Shown in pieces: positions 53,543 through 62,049 of a stretch of DNA of 64,000 bases. Source of the stretch: Pseudomonas sp. 8O. Lineage in GTDB: Bacteria > Pseudomonadota > Gammaproteobacteria > Pseudomonadales > Pseudomonadaceae. Position 1 is the stretch's first letter; each line of letters starts with the position of its first letter. A program made the position numbers and the translations under genes. Below the pieces are notes generated by a model. The model ran no database searches. It was not told where the DNA came from and saw only the letters and a program-made list of their open reading frames with translations. Where the stretch lies: assembly GCF_902506495.1 (NCBI RefSeq), contig NZ_LR733263.1:537372-601371 (forward strand). Reading direction: 5' to 3'.

Positions 53543-54220
53543 TCAGAGCAGACCGGCGGTCTGCGTCTGGCCGAATTCGGTGATGTTGTAGAAGGGCACG
53601 GTGCCAACGCCGACGACTTCCAGCACAGGCCCTTCGGCGCTGACGCGCACCTGGGTGACGCGACCGGCCACCTCGACCTTGGGGTACTCGCCGCTGTCGC
53701 TCTTGACCTCGACCTTGTAGCTGCCCGGCGCCAGGCCAAGGGCCTCGGGGTCCAGCTCGAAGGGCACGCGCCCCGGCGCCTGGCTGCCAAGCGCGATCTC
53801 CTTCTTCACGCCATTGCTGTCGGTGACCACCAGAGCCAGCGTGCCGGCGGCATGCTCCAGGTTGATCTCACCCTTGACCTTGTCCGCACCCAGCTCCAGT
53901 TGCTCGGTCGCTACCTTCACTTCCTGGCCGACCAGACCAGCGGCGGTGAGGGTCTGCAGGTTGTCCAGCAGCACCAGGTTGCTCTTGCTCAGCGAGGCCA
54001 TGTTTTCCAGGCTCTTGACCTGGCTCATGGCGGCGAACTGATTGAGGAACTCAGTGCTGTCCACCGGTTTGGTCGGGTCCTGGTTCTGGATCTGCGCGAC
54101 CATCAGGGTGAGAAAGTTGTTTTCCAGCTGGGTCGCGTCGCTGACGTTGACCGACTGCTTCACCGCCTCGTCGATGCTGTAAGCGGGATTGTTCTGGCTG
54201 TTATTGCTGACCGTGGTCAT
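53543..54220 (-). CDS. flgD: Hook-cap (hook assembly scaffold) protein FlgD
   Basis: 225 residues. The N-terminal NFLTLMVAQIQNQDPTKPVD is the FlgD signature, and an Ig-like C-terminal domain follows (GRVPFELDPEALGLAPGSYK). FlgD caps the growing hook and leaves when it is complete. Its ATG overlaps the flgC stop by one base (TGATG). Confidence 0.94.
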   Translation of the reverse strand: MTTVSNNSQNNPAYSIDEAVKQSVNVSDATQLENNFLTLMVAQIQNQDPTKPVDSTEFLNQFAAMSQVKSLENMASLSKSNLVLLDNLQTLTAAGLVGQEVKVATEQLELGADKVKGEINLEHAAGTLALVVTDSNGVKKEIALGSQAPGRVPFELDPEALGLAPGSYKVEVKSDSGEYPKVEVAGRVTQVRVSAEGPVLEVVGVGTVPFYNITEFGQTQTAGLL

Positions 54221-54648
54221 CAGGATTCTCCGAGCTTGAGCAGGCCCTGCTGCATGCTTTTCAGGCGATTGAGCACTTCGACGCTGGTCTCGAAGCTGCG
54301 GGTGGCCGACATCATGTCGGTCATCTCTTCGATCTGATCGATGTCGGCGTAGAACACGTAGCCCTGGTCGTCGGCCAGGGGATTGTCCGGCTCATAGCGG
54401 CGCACCGGTTCACGACCGGCGGTGACCACATCGAGCACCTGCACATGGGCGCCGCCCATGCCTGCGCTGCGGGTCAACTGGTCGTTGTTGTAGACGGCAG
54501 CGAACACCGGCTTGCGTGCCTGATACACGTCCTCGGCGCTGGCAGCGGCCGAATCGGCGTTGGCCAGGTTGCTGGCCACCGTGTTGAGGCGCACGGTCTG
54601 CGCGTTCATCGACGAGCCGGCGATGCGGTAGATGGAGTCGAAAGCCAT
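54220..54648 (-). CDS. flgC: Proximal rod protein FlgC
   Basis: 142 residues. MAFDSIYRIAGSSMNAQTVR, SNLANADSA and the C-terminal MMSATRSFETSVEVLNRLKS are FlgC features. ATG 54648 follows GAGGGG; an in-frame TTG upstream overlapping the flgB stop is less likely. Together with FlgB, FlgF and FlgG it forms the rod. Confidence 0.94.
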   Translation of the reverse strand: MAFDSIYRIAGSSMNAQTVRLNTVASNLANADSAAASAEDVYQARKPVFAAVYNNDQLTRSAGMGGAHVQVLDVVTAGREPVRRYEPDNPLADDQGYVFYADIDQIEEMTDMMSATRSFETSVEVLNRLKSMQQGLLKLGES

Positions 54649-54650
54649 GA

Positions 54651-55004
54651 TCAACGCCCCTCGATGGCCTGTTTCAGGCCACGGAATTTCATGCTGAGAA
54701 AGGTCAGGCTGGTCTGGAAGTCCATGCTGTTCTTGGAGAACGCGGCCTGCTCCACACTCAGCTCGACGCTGTTGCCGTCCTGTGACGGCTGGGTCGGTAC
54801 GCGGTACTTGAGATCCGCGCTGCTGGCGGCGAATGCGGGCTGCGAGTCGAGCTGCCGCATCTCGCCAGCAAAATCGATGTCACGGGCGAGAAAGCCCGGG
54901 GTGTCTTCGTTGGCCAGGTTGGCAGCAAGGATTTCGCTGCGCTGCATACGCAGTTCGATCGCTCGCGAATGCAGGCCCACCACGTCATCAATCCGTATAC
55001 TCAT
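54651..55004 (-). CDS. flgB: Proximal rod protein FlgB
   Basis: 117 residues, a little under the usual ~130. RMQRSEILAANLANEDTPGF is the axial D0 motif of FlgB. It is first in the flgBCDEFGHIJKL operon, preceded 43 bases upstream by a strong sigma-54-type promoter. Confidence 0.94.
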   Translation of the reverse strand: MSIRIDDVVGLHSRAIELRMQRSEILAANLANEDTPGFLARDIDFAGEMRQLDSQPAFAASSADLKYRVPTQPSQDGNSVELSVEQAAFSKNSMDFQTSLTFLSMKFRGLKQAIEGR

Positions 55005-55046
55005 TTACCGGTACCCTTAACCCAAGGTTGTGCCCAGGTGCCTTCA

Positions 55047-55061
55047 GCACAAAGCGTGCCC
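55047..55061 (-). promoter_or_regulatory. Candidate sigma-54 (RpoN) promoter of flgB
   Basis: On the minus strand GGGCACGCTTTGTGC matches the consensus TGGCACG-N4-TTGC with all bases of GGCACG, correct 4-base spacing and three of four in the -12 part. Transcription would start about 30 bases before flgB. RpoN control of hook genes is normal in Pseudomonas. Confidence 0.7.
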
Positions 55062-55085
55062 AACCCAGTAGAGAGCCGTATCACA

Positions 55086-55901
55086 TTGATTTTAAAGGCA
55101 TTTAAAAGACATAAAGACGACTTCCGCGTCGCCTTCCTTCCGCATCGAAGCGCGGCCTGGAGGAAAAGCGGAAAGGGCTTTTCCGCCTGGGTGTCGACGT
55201 TTTTCCTCCTTGCCCTGCTGCCGCTGAGCGCTGCGTACGGCGAGACCGATGCCACCAGCCAGATCGACCAGGCCGTGACCGCACACATGCAGCAGATGCT
55301 GACTGAAGAAGCCAGGCGTCAGGCCTGGCAAGGGCAGCGCCACAGCCTCGATATCACCCTGCTCAATAGCGCCGAGCGCCTGCCGGCCTGTACCCAGGTG
55401 CTGAGCGTGACAGTCAGCAGCGACGATCCCTCTCCCCTGTCACGTCAACGCCTGGACCTGAGCTGCGCCGATGCGCCCGGCTGGAGCGTCACGGCCCTGG
55501 TGCAAGCCAGCGTGTTCCTGCCGGCCGTGCATGCCGCCCGCGTGATCGAACGCGGCCAGACCATCACCGCCGAACAGCTGCAACTGCAGGAAGTGAACGT
55601 CGGCAGAGCCTCACGCGGCTTCTATAACAGCGTCGACGAGGTGATCGGCCAGGGCGCCAAGCGTCGCCTGCGCGCCGGCCAGTTGATCGCGCCGAATCTG
55701 CTCGCCGCGCCCCTGCTGATCCGTCGCGGCCAGCAGGTGACCATCATCGCCAGCCAGGACGGTATCTCCGCGTCGGCCACCGGCGAAGCCCTGGCCAATG
55801 GCCGCGAAGGCGAGGTGATCCGCGTGCGCAACCTCGGCAGCCAGAAGGTGATCGAAGCACAGGTCGTGGAAGAAGGAGTGGTGACCAGCATCTTCAGGTA
55901 G
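55086..55901 (+). CDS. flgA: P-ring assembly chaperone FlgA
   Basis: About 271 residues. A basic stretch and one hydrophobic segment (WVSTFFLLALLPLSAAYG) serve as export signal; the mature part has the SAF-like FlgA domain (VIERGQTITAEQLQLQEVN; RRLRAGQLIAPNLL; GEALANGREGEVIRVRNLGS) and the C-terminal EAQVVEEGVVTSIF. FlgA helps FlgI form the P ring. The start is uncertain: TTG 55086 is preferred because the in-frame ATG at 54969 lies inside flgB. It is transcribed away from flgB; no flgM or flgN follows. Confidence 0.85.
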   Translation: MILKAFKRHKDDFRVAFLPHRSAAWRKSGKGFSAWVSTFFLLALLPLSAAYGETDATSQIDQAVTAHMQQMLTEEARRQAWQGQRHSLDITLLNSAERLPACTQVLSVTVSSDDPSPLSRQRLDLSCADAPGWSVTALVQASVFLPAVHAARVIERGQTITAEQLQLQEVNVGRASRGFYNSVDEVIGQGAKRRLRAGQLIAPNLLAAPLLIRRGQQVTIIASQDGISASATGEALANGREGEVIRVRNLGSQKVIEAQVVEEGVVTSIFR

Positions 55902-55914
55902 GGTGTCATGCCAC

Positions 55915-55972
55915 GTGGGAGGCGCTTCAGCGGCGAGCGGCTCTGGCAGATCGCGGCTAAAGCCCCTCCCAC
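55915..55972. repeat. REP-like hairpin after flgA
   Basis: Arms starting GTGGGAGGCGCTTCAGCGG (55915) and ending TAAAGCCCCTCCCAC (55972) are imperfect inverted repeats of the GTGGGAGGGGCTTTAG type. It lies 14 bases beyond the flgA stop and may also act as a terminator. Confidence 0.7.
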
Positions 55973-56005
55973 AAGTATGTAGGGCGGGTGCAACCCGCCA
56001 CCGTT

Positions 56006-56315
56006 AGATGGCTCCCACGCTCCGCGTGGTAGCCCCTGTATGGGCGCTCTGCGCCAGTTCACGGTGTGCGTCTGTATTGCGGCAGACGCGGAGCGTCTGG
56101 GCTGCGTTTCCACGCGGAGCGTGGGAACGATCACCCGCCACCATCATCAGCCGGGTTTCTAGATGGCTCCCAAGCTCTGCGTGGTAGCCCCTGTATGGGC
56201 GCTCTGCGCCAAGTCACGGTGTGCGTCTGTCTTGCGGCAGACGCGGAGCGTCTGGGGCCGCGTTTCCACGCGGAGCGTGGGAACGATCACCCGCCACCAT
56301 CATCAGCCGGGTTTC
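56006..56315. repeat. Tandem duplication of a 155-base repeat
   Basis: Two copies, 56006-56160 and 56161-56315, begin AGATGGCTCCC and end CATCAGCCGGGTTTC. They differ at only a few bases. Each holds two inverted repeats (GCAGACGCGGAGCGTCTG and the CCACGC...GCGTGG pair). No gene is supported in the 421-base gap between flgA and glcC. Confidence 0.88.
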
Positions 56316-56322
56316 ACCCGCG

Positions 56323-57096
56323 CTACGCCCAGCCTTCCAGACGCATGGTCGCGCGCACCAAGCGCTGCTCTTCCTGCTCGATCTCCTGCAGGTTGTCGCG
56401 GATGCTGTTGATGTGGTCGCGCGCGGCGCGCTGCGCCTGTTCCGGCAGGCGTTCGATCACTGCGTGGTACAGCCGCGAATGCTGACGGTCGATCTGCCGC
56501 TTCTGCGCCGGGCGGTGGTAAAGGTTGTTCACCGAGGCGAATACGGTGCTCAGCATCAGGTCGGTCAGCGACTGCAGGGTGTGCACCAGCACCGGGTTGT
56601 GCGAGGCCTCGCAGATGGCCAGGTGGAAGGCGTGGTCGAGACGCGCATGTTCGCGCGGGTCGACCGGATTTTCCTGCGCATGGGCCGCCAGCATTTCTTC
56701 GTAACGCCGGGTCAGCAGGACGAAATCCGCCTCGGTGCCACGCAGCGCCGCCAGGCGCGCCGACTCGCCTTCGAGCAGACCACGCACCTCCAGCAGGTCG
56801 TACAGGGTGCGCGGTTGCGAGTTGAACAGGTGCATCAGCGGGCTGGCGTCGCGCTCGCCGCTGAGCTTGGCCACCCGCGAATCACGGCCCTGAGCGGTGT
56901 CGATGATGCCGCGACCGCGCAGCACCTTGAGCCCTTCACGCAGCGCCGAACGGGAGATACCCAGTTTCTCGCACAGGCGCCGCTCCGACGGCAGTGGCTG
57001 CCCCACCTTGAGCACGCCGTCCACGATCAACCGTTCGATACGCTCGGCCACCACATCGCTGACCTGTCGCCGTGCGACGCCTTGTTGCCCGTCCAT
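56323..57096 (-). CDS. glcC: FadR-type GntR regulator of glycolate utilisation (GlcC)
   Basis: 257 residues. A GntR winged helix occupies about residues 10-75 (LPSERRLCEKLGISRSALREG) and an FCD domain follows (LYDLLEVRGLLEGESARLAA; HLAICEASHNPVLVHTLQSL). Divergence from glcDEFG, as in E. coli, supports GlcC, the glycolate-responsive activator. ATG 57096 has GGAGG six bases upstream. Confidence 0.9.
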   Translation of the reverse strand: MDGQQGVARRQVSDVVAERIERLIVDGVLKVGQPLPSERRLCEKLGISRSALREGLKVLRGRGIIDTAQGRDSRVAKLSGERDASPLMHLFNSQPRTLYDLLEVRGLLEGESARLAALRGTEADFVLLTRRYEEMLAAHAQENPVDPREHARLDHAFHLAICEASHNPVLVHTLQSLTDLMLSTVFASVNNLYHRPAQKRQIDRQHSRLYHAVIERLPEQAQRAARDHINSIRDNLQEIEQEEQRLVRATMRLEGWA

Positions 57097-57114
57097 TCGC
57101 CACCTCCGCAGAAC

Positions 57115-57125
57115 TGGTCGTACCA
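57115..57125. promoter_or_regulatory. GlcC-type operator, glcC-proximal
   Basis: TGGTCGTACCA is a TGGT-N3-ACCA dyad of the FadR/GntR class, 19 bases upstream of glcC. It shares AACTGGTCNTACCA with the second site at 57225. Confidence 0.7.
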
Positions 57126-57224
57126 ATTTTTAAGGACCACCTTAGACCCTGTGGATGTCGACAGGCAAGCCACGCGGGATAAGACCTTAGCCCCATCCAT
57201 GGTGAAAGCCTGACGAAAGAAACT

Positions 57225-57235
57225 GGTCCTACCAG
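57225..57235. promoter_or_regulatory. GlcC-type operator, glcD-proximal
   Basis: TGGTCCTACCA, about 100 bases upstream of glcD, differs from the first site by one central base. The pair is 110 bases apart, suggesting looping or separate control of the two divergent promoters. Confidence 0.7.
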
Positions 57236-57335
57236 CATCAAAGAGGATGGACGTAAAAATGCTGGCGGCCTAAACATGCGGCCCAAGGTCGCGGCATGAC
57301 CGCCAATAACAACAACGTCCACGATTGAGCCTGCC

Positions 57336-58835
57336 ATGAGCATTCTGTACGACGAGCGCGTCGACGGCGCGCTACCCACGGTCGACAAGGCCGCCCTGCT
57401 GGCGGAGTTGCGCCAGCGCCTGCCTGACCTCGACATCCTGCACACCCAGGAAGACCTCAAGCCCTACGAGTGCGACGGCCTGTCCGCCTACCGCACCACG
57501 CCGATGCTGGTAGTGCTGCCCGAGCGCATCGAGCAGGTGCAGCAGTTGCTCAAGCTCTGCCACGCCCGTGGCGTACCGGTGGTGGCGCGCGGCGCCGGTA
57601 CCGGCCTGTCCGGCGGCGCACTGCCGCTGGAAAAGGGCATCCTGCTGGTGATGGCGCGCTTCAACCAGATTCTCGAGATCAACCGCGAAGGTCGCTTCGC
57701 CCGGGTCCAGCCCGGCGTGCGCAACCTGGCGATTTCCCAGGCCGCCGCGCCCTTCGACCTGTATTACGCCCCCGACCCGTCCTCGCAGATCGCCTGTTCC
57801 ATCGGCGGCAACGTCGCCGAGAATGCCGGCGGCGTGCACTGCCTGAAGTACGGCCTGACCGTGCACAACCTGCTCAAGGTCGACATCCTCACCGTCGAGG
57901 GCGAGTTCATGACCCTCGGCAGCGAAGCTCTGGACGCCCCCGGTTTCGACCTGCTGGCGCTGTTCACCGGCTCCGAGGGGATGCTCGGCATCGTCACCGA
58001 GGTCACCGTCAAGCTGCTGCCCAAGCCGCAGGTGGCCAAGGTGCTGCTGGCGGCCTTCGACTCGGTGGAAAAGGCCGGGCGCGCGGTCGGCGACATCATC
58101 GCTGCCGGCATCATTCCTGGTGGCCTGGAGATGATGGACAACCTGGCCATCCGCGCCGCCGAGGACTTCATCCACGCCGGCTACCCGGTAGAGGCCGAAG
58201 CCATCCTGCTGTGCGAACTGGACGGCGTGGAAGCCGACGTGGCCGACGACTGCGAGCGGGTGCGTGAGGTGCTGGAAAAGGCCGGCGCCACCGAAGTGCG
58301 CCTGGCCCGCGATGAAGCCGAGCGGGTGAAATTCTGGGCCGGCCGCAAGAACGCCTTCCCCGCGGTCGGGCGCATCTCGCCGGACTACTACTGCATGGAC
58401 GGCACCATCCCGCGCCGCGAGCTGCCCGGTGTGCTGCGCGGCATCGCCGAGCTGTCCGAAGAGTACGGCCTGCGCGTGGCCAACGTGTTCCATGCCGGCG
58501 ACGGCAACATGCACCCGTTGATTCTTTTCGATGCCAACGTGCCTGGCGAGCTGGAGCGGGCCGAGGCCATCGGCGGCAAGATCCTCGAACTCTGCGTCAA
58601 GGTCGGCGGCAGCATCACCGGCGAGCACGGCGTGGGGCGCGAGAAGATCAACCAGATGTGCGCGCAGTTCAACAGCGACGAAATCACCCTGTTCCACGCA
58701 GTGAAGGCGGCGTTCGACCCCAGCGGCCTGCTCAACCCGGGCAAGAACATTCCCACCCTGCACCGCTGCGCCGAGTTCGGCGCCATGCACGTGCACCACG
58801 GCCAACTGCCCTTCCCGGAACTGGAGCGTTTCTGA
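57336..58835 (+). CDS. glcD: Glycolate oxidase FAD subunit GlcD
   Basis: 499 residues, the usual GlcD length. The FAD-binding PCMH domain has VARGAGTGLSGGALPLEKGI and CSIGGNVAENAGGVHCLKYG; the C-terminal domain has NVFHAGDGNMHP, ITGEHGVGREK and FDPSGLLNPGK. It oxidises glycolate (or D-lactate) to the keto acid. Its stop overlaps the glcE start by one base (TGATG). Confidence 0.96.
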   Translation: MSILYDERVDGALPTVDKAALLAELRQRLPDLDILHTQEDLKPYECDGLSAYRTTPMLVVLPERIEQVQQLLKLCHARGVPVVARGAGTGLSGGALPLEKGILLVMARFNQILEINREGRFARVQPGVRNLAISQAAAPFDLYYAPDPSSQIACSIGGNVAENAGGVHCLKYGLTVHNLLKVDILTVEGEFMTLGSEALDAPGFDLLALFTGSEGMLGIVTEVTVKLLPKPQVAKVLLAAFDSVEKAGRAVGDIIAAGIIPGGLEMMDNLAIRAAEDFIHAGYPVEAEAILLCELDGVEADVADDCERVREVLEKAGATEVRLARDEAERVKFWAGRKNAFPAVGRISPDYYCMDGTIPRRELPGVLRGIAELSEEYGLRVANVFHAGDGNMHPLILFDANVPGELERAEAIGGKILELCVKVGGSITGEHGVGREKINQMCAQFNSDEITLFHAVKAAFDPSGLLNPGKNIPTLHRCAEFGAMHVHHGQLPFPELERF

Positions 58836-59890
58836 TGTCGCATGATTTCGACGCCAGCGCCGCGTTGCTGGAACAGGTCAACCACGCGCTCAACAGCGCC
58901 ACGCCGCTGCGCATCCAGGGCAGCGGCAGCAAGGCCCACCTGGGCCGCGCCACCAGCGGCGAGGTGCTCGACACCCGGCTGCACCGTGGCATCGTCAGCT
59001 ACGACCCGACCGAGCTGGTACTCACCGCTCGCGCCGGCACGCCACTCACCGAAATCGAGGCGGCGCTGGAGGCCAACAACCAGATGCTGCCGTGCGAGCC
59101 GCCGCACCTGGGCGATGGCGCCACCCTCGGTGGCATGGTCGCTGCCGGGCTGTCCGGCCCGCGCCGGCCCTGGGCCGGATCGGTGCGCGACCAAGTGCTC
59201 GGCACCCGCGTGATCACCGGCCAGGGCAAGCTGCTGCGCTTCGGTGGCGAGGTGATGAAGAACGTCGCCGGCTACGACCTGTCGCGCCTGATGGCCGGCA
59301 GCTTCGGCTGCCTCGGCCTGCTCGCCGAAGTGTCGCTCAAGGTGCTGCCCAAGCCGCGTCAGGTGCTCAGCCTGCGCCTGGAAGTGGACGCCCTGCATGC
59401 ACTGAACAAGCTCGCCGAGTGGGGCCAGCAGCCGCTGCCGATCAGCGCGGCCAGCCACGACGGCGCAGCGCTGCACCTGCGCCTGGAAGGTGGCGAGGGC
59501 TCGGTACAGGCCGCACGCCAGCGTCTCGGTGGCGAAGAGATCGACAGCGGTTACTGGCAGCAGCTGCGCGAACAGCGCCTGCCGTTCTTCAGCGGCAGCG
59601 GCACGCTCTGGCGCCTGTCGCTGCCGGTGGGCAGCGGCCTGCTCGACCTGCCCGGTCGCCAGATGATCGACTGGGGCGGCGCGCAACGCTGGCTGAAGAC
59701 GGACGCCGATGGCGAGCTGATCCAGCGCGTGACGGCCAAGCTCGGCGGCCATGCCACCTGCTTCGCTGCCGGCCAGACGCAACCTTTCCAGCCGCTGGCT
59801 GCACCGCTGCTGCGCTACCAGCGCCAGCTGAAGAACCAGCTCGACCCCCAGGGTATTTTCAACCCTGGCCGCATGTACGCCGAGGTATAA
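58835..59890 (+). CDS. glcE: Glycolate oxidase FAD-binding subunit GlcE
   Basis: 351 residues, a shorter PCMH-type FAD domain: PLRIQGSGSKAHLGR, LGDGATLGGMVAAGLSGPRR, VMKNVAGYDLSRLMAGSFG. GlcE pairs with GlcD and GlcF in the membrane-associated oxidase. ATG 58835 is fixed by the overlap with glcD. Confidence 0.95.
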   Translation: MSHDFDASAALLEQVNHALNSATPLRIQGSGSKAHLGRATSGEVLDTRLHRGIVSYDPTELVLTARAGTPLTEIEAALEANNQMLPCEPPHLGDGATLGGMVAAGLSGPRRPWAGSVRDQVLGTRVITGQGKLLRFGGEVMKNVAGYDLSRLMAGSFGCLGLLAEVSLKVLPKPRQVLSLRLEVDALHALNKLAEWGQQPLPISAASHDGAALHLRLEGGEGSVQAARQRLGGEEIDSGYWQQLREQRLPFFSGSGTLWRLSLPVGSGLLDLPGRQMIDWGGAQRWLKTDADGELIQRVTAKLGGHATCFAAGQTQPFQPLAAPLLRYQRQLKNQLDPQGIFNPGRMYAEV

Positions 59891-59893
59891 GAC

Positions 59894-61111
59894 GTGCAGA
59901 CCAATTTGAGTGAACAGGCCAAACGCCTGCCGCGCGCCGAGGAAGCTGAACGCATCCTGCGCTCCTGCGTGCATTGCGGCTTCTGCAACGCCACCTGCCC
60001 GACCTATCAGTTGCTCGGCGACGAGCTGGACGGCCCACGCGGGCGCATCTATCTGATCAAGCAGATGCTCGAGGGCAACGAAGTCACGGCCAAGACCCAG
60101 CAGCATCTGGATCGCTGCCTGACCTGCCGCAACTGCGAAACCACCTGCCCGTCCGGTGTGCAGTACCACAACCTGCTGGATATCGGTCGCGAAGTGGTCG
60201 AGCAGGCGGTGCCGCGGCCGCTGAACGAACGCCTGCTGCGTCAGGGCCTGCGCGCTGTGGTGCCACGACCGGCGCTGTTCAGGACGCTGACCCAGACCGG
60301 CCTGGCCCTGCGTCCGCTGCTGCCGGCCGCGCTCAAGGCCAAGCTGCCGCGCGAGATTCGCCCAGCCAAGCCGCGCCCGGCGCAGCAGCACACCCGCCGC
60401 GTACTGATGCTCGAAGGCTGCGTGCAGCCGGGGCTGTCGCCTAACACCAACGCTGCTACCGCGCGCGTGCTGGATCGCCTCGGCATCAGCGTCACGCCGA
60501 TTCGCGAAGCGGGTTGCTGCGGCGCCGTGGACTATCACCTCAACGCCCAGGAAGCCGGCCTGCAACGTGCGCGGCAGAACATCGACGCCTGGTGGCCGGC
60601 CATCGAGGCCGGCGCCGAAGCCATCGTGCAGACCGCCAGCGGCTGCGGCGCCTTCGTCAAGGACTACGGCCATCTGCTCGCCGGCGATCCGGCCTATGCC
60701 GCCAAGGCGGCGCAGGTCAGCGCATTGGCCAAGGATCTGGTCGAGGTGCTGCAAAGCGAGGCGCTGGAGAAGCTGCAGGTACGCGCCGAGCAGCGCCTGG
60801 CCTTCCATTGCCCCTGCACCCTGCAGCATGCGCAGAAGCTTGGCGGCGCAGTGGAAGGCGTGCTGAGTCGCCTTGGCTTCGGCCTGACTGCCGTACCGGA
60901 CGGCCACCTGTGCTGCGGCTCGGCCGGCACCTATTCGCTGACCCAACCAGAGCTCTCCAGGCAACTGCGCGACAACAAATTGAACGCCCTGGAAAGCGGC
61001 AAGCCCGACGCCATCGTCACCGCCAATATCGGCTGCCAGACCCATCTGGACGGCGCTGGCCGCACACCGGTGAGGCACTGGATCGAAATAGTCGAAGAGG
61101 CCATGCACTGA
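59894..61111 (+). CDS. glcF: Glycolate oxidase iron-sulfur subunit GlcF
   Basis: 405 residues. Two [4Fe-4S] motifs, Cys25/28/31/35 (CVHCGFCNATCP) and Cys75/78/81/85 (CLTCRNCETTCP), are followed by two CCG domains (AGCCGAVDYHL and LCCGSAGTYSL). It passes electrons from GlcDE to the quinone pool. The start is GTG 59894 with GAGG eight bases upstream, four bases after glcE. Confidence 0.96.
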   Translation: MQTNLSEQAKRLPRAEEAERILRSCVHCGFCNATCPTYQLLGDELDGPRGRIYLIKQMLEGNEVTAKTQQHLDRCLTCRNCETTCPSGVQYHNLLDIGREVVEQAVPRPLNERLLRQGLRAVVPRPALFRTLTQTGLALRPLLPAALKAKLPREIRPAKPRPAQQHTRRVLMLEGCVQPGLSPNTNAATARVLDRLGISVTPIREAGCCGAVDYHLNAQEAGLQRARQNIDAWWPAIEAGAEAIVQTASGCGAFVKDYGHLLAGDPAYAAKAAQVSALAKDLVEVLQSEALEKLQVRAEQRLAFHCPCTLQHAQKLGGAVEGVLSRLGFGLTAVPDGHLCCGSAGTYSLTQPELSRQLRDNKLNALESGKPDAIVTANIGCQTHLDGAGRTPVRHWIEIVEEAMH

Positions 61112-61116
61112 TCGCC

Positions 61117-61176
61117 GTAGCCCGGATGAAATCCGGGACAACGAACGCCGTAAATCCCGGATTACATCCGGGCTAC
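61117..61176. repeat. Inverted repeat between glcF and glcG
   Basis: Arms 61117-61138 and 61155-61176 (GTAGCCCGGATGAAATCC...) are 22 bases with one mismatch. They belong to the same family as the repeat at 51391. Confidence 0.85.
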
Positions 61177-61200
61177 GAAACCACGAATACGAGGTATGCC

Positions 61201-61599
61201 ATGCAACAGAAAGCCGTACTCAGCCAGAACGAAGTCGCCCAGATCCTCCAGGCGGCCCGCAGCGAAGCGCAGCAACAGGGCTGGGCCGTCGCCATCGCCG
61301 TGGTCGATGACGGCGGTCACCCGCTGGCCCTGGAACGCCTCGACGGCTGCGCGCCGATCGGCGCCTACATCGCCACCGAGAAAGCGCGCAGCGCCGCCAT
61401 TGGCCGCCGCGAAACCAAGGGCTACGAGGACATGGTCAATGGCGGGCGCAGCGCCTTCCTCAGCGCGCCGCTGATTACCTCGCTGGAGGGTGGCGTGCCG
61501 GTCCTGGTGGACGGCCAGGTGGTGGGCGCCGTCGGCGTGTCTGGAGTCAAGGCCGAGCAGGATGCGCAGGTGGCCAAAGCAGGTATTGCGGCCCTTTAA
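61201..61599 (+). CDS. glcG: GlcG/HbpS-family protein
   Basis: 132 residues, the GlcG length. AVAIAVVDDGGHPLALERLD, TEKARSAAIGRRET and the C-terminal VGAVGVSGVKAEQDAQVAKA are family marks. Its exact role is unknown; relatives bind haem or small ligands, and the gene regularly sits in glycolate operons. GAGG precedes the ATG. Confidence 0.92.
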   Translation: MQQKAVLSQNEVAQILQAARSEAQQQGWAVAIAVVDDGGHPLALERLDGCAPIGAYIATEKARSAAIGRRETKGYEDMVNGGRSAFLSAPLITSLEGGVPVLVDGQVVGAVGVSGVKAEQDAQVAKAGIAAL

Positions 61600-61608
61600 A
61601 CATGCGGC

Positions 61609-61980
61609 GCAGCCGCCAACTGATGCCCTTCTCCCTCCGGGAGAAGGTGGCACGAAGTGCCGGATGAGGGGCTTTTGCAACGCAGCCGCCAACCGATGCC
61701 CTTCTCCCTCTGGGAGAAGGTGGCACGAAGTGCCGGATGAGGGGGCTTTTGCAACGCAGCCGCCAACTGATGCCCTTCTCCCCCTGGGAGAAGGTGGCAC
61801 GAAGTGCCGGATGAGGGGCATTTGCAACGCAGCCGCCAACCGATGCCCTTCTCCCCCAAGGGGGAAGCTGCCACGAAGTACCAGATGAGGTTTTTTTGCA
61901 ACGCAGCCGCCAACTGATGCCCTTCTCCCCCTGGGAGAAGGTGGCACGAAATACCGGATGAGGGGCATTTGCAGCGCACC
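61609..61980. repeat. Five tandem copies of a ~73-base repeat between glcG and glcB
   Basis: Units start with GCAGCCGCCAAC at 61609, 61682, 61756, 61829 and 61903 (period 73-74). Each contains CCCTTCTCCC...GGGAGAAGG, a hairpin, and ends with CGGATGAGGGG. Copies differ by a few bases; the fourth is the most diverged. A further palindrome (CCCCTCTCCC/GGGAGAGGGG, 62002-62024) follows. The 450-base gap holds no supported gene. Confidence 0.9.
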
Positions 61981-62049
61981 GCCATAACCCCTCACCCCCA
62001 GCCCCTCTCCCAAAGGGAGAGGGGAGCGAATAGACAGGAGAACAGAAAA

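Noticed and set aside
54969..55085. Longer FlgA starting at ATG 54969
   Set aside because: This would extend flgA into flgB coding sequence and across its promoter, adding about 39 residues with no family similarity.
58388..61141. A 917-codon open frame on the minus strand through glcD-glcF
   Set aside because: It lies opposite three well-supported glc genes and has no family motifs; long antisense frames are common in GC-rich codon usage.
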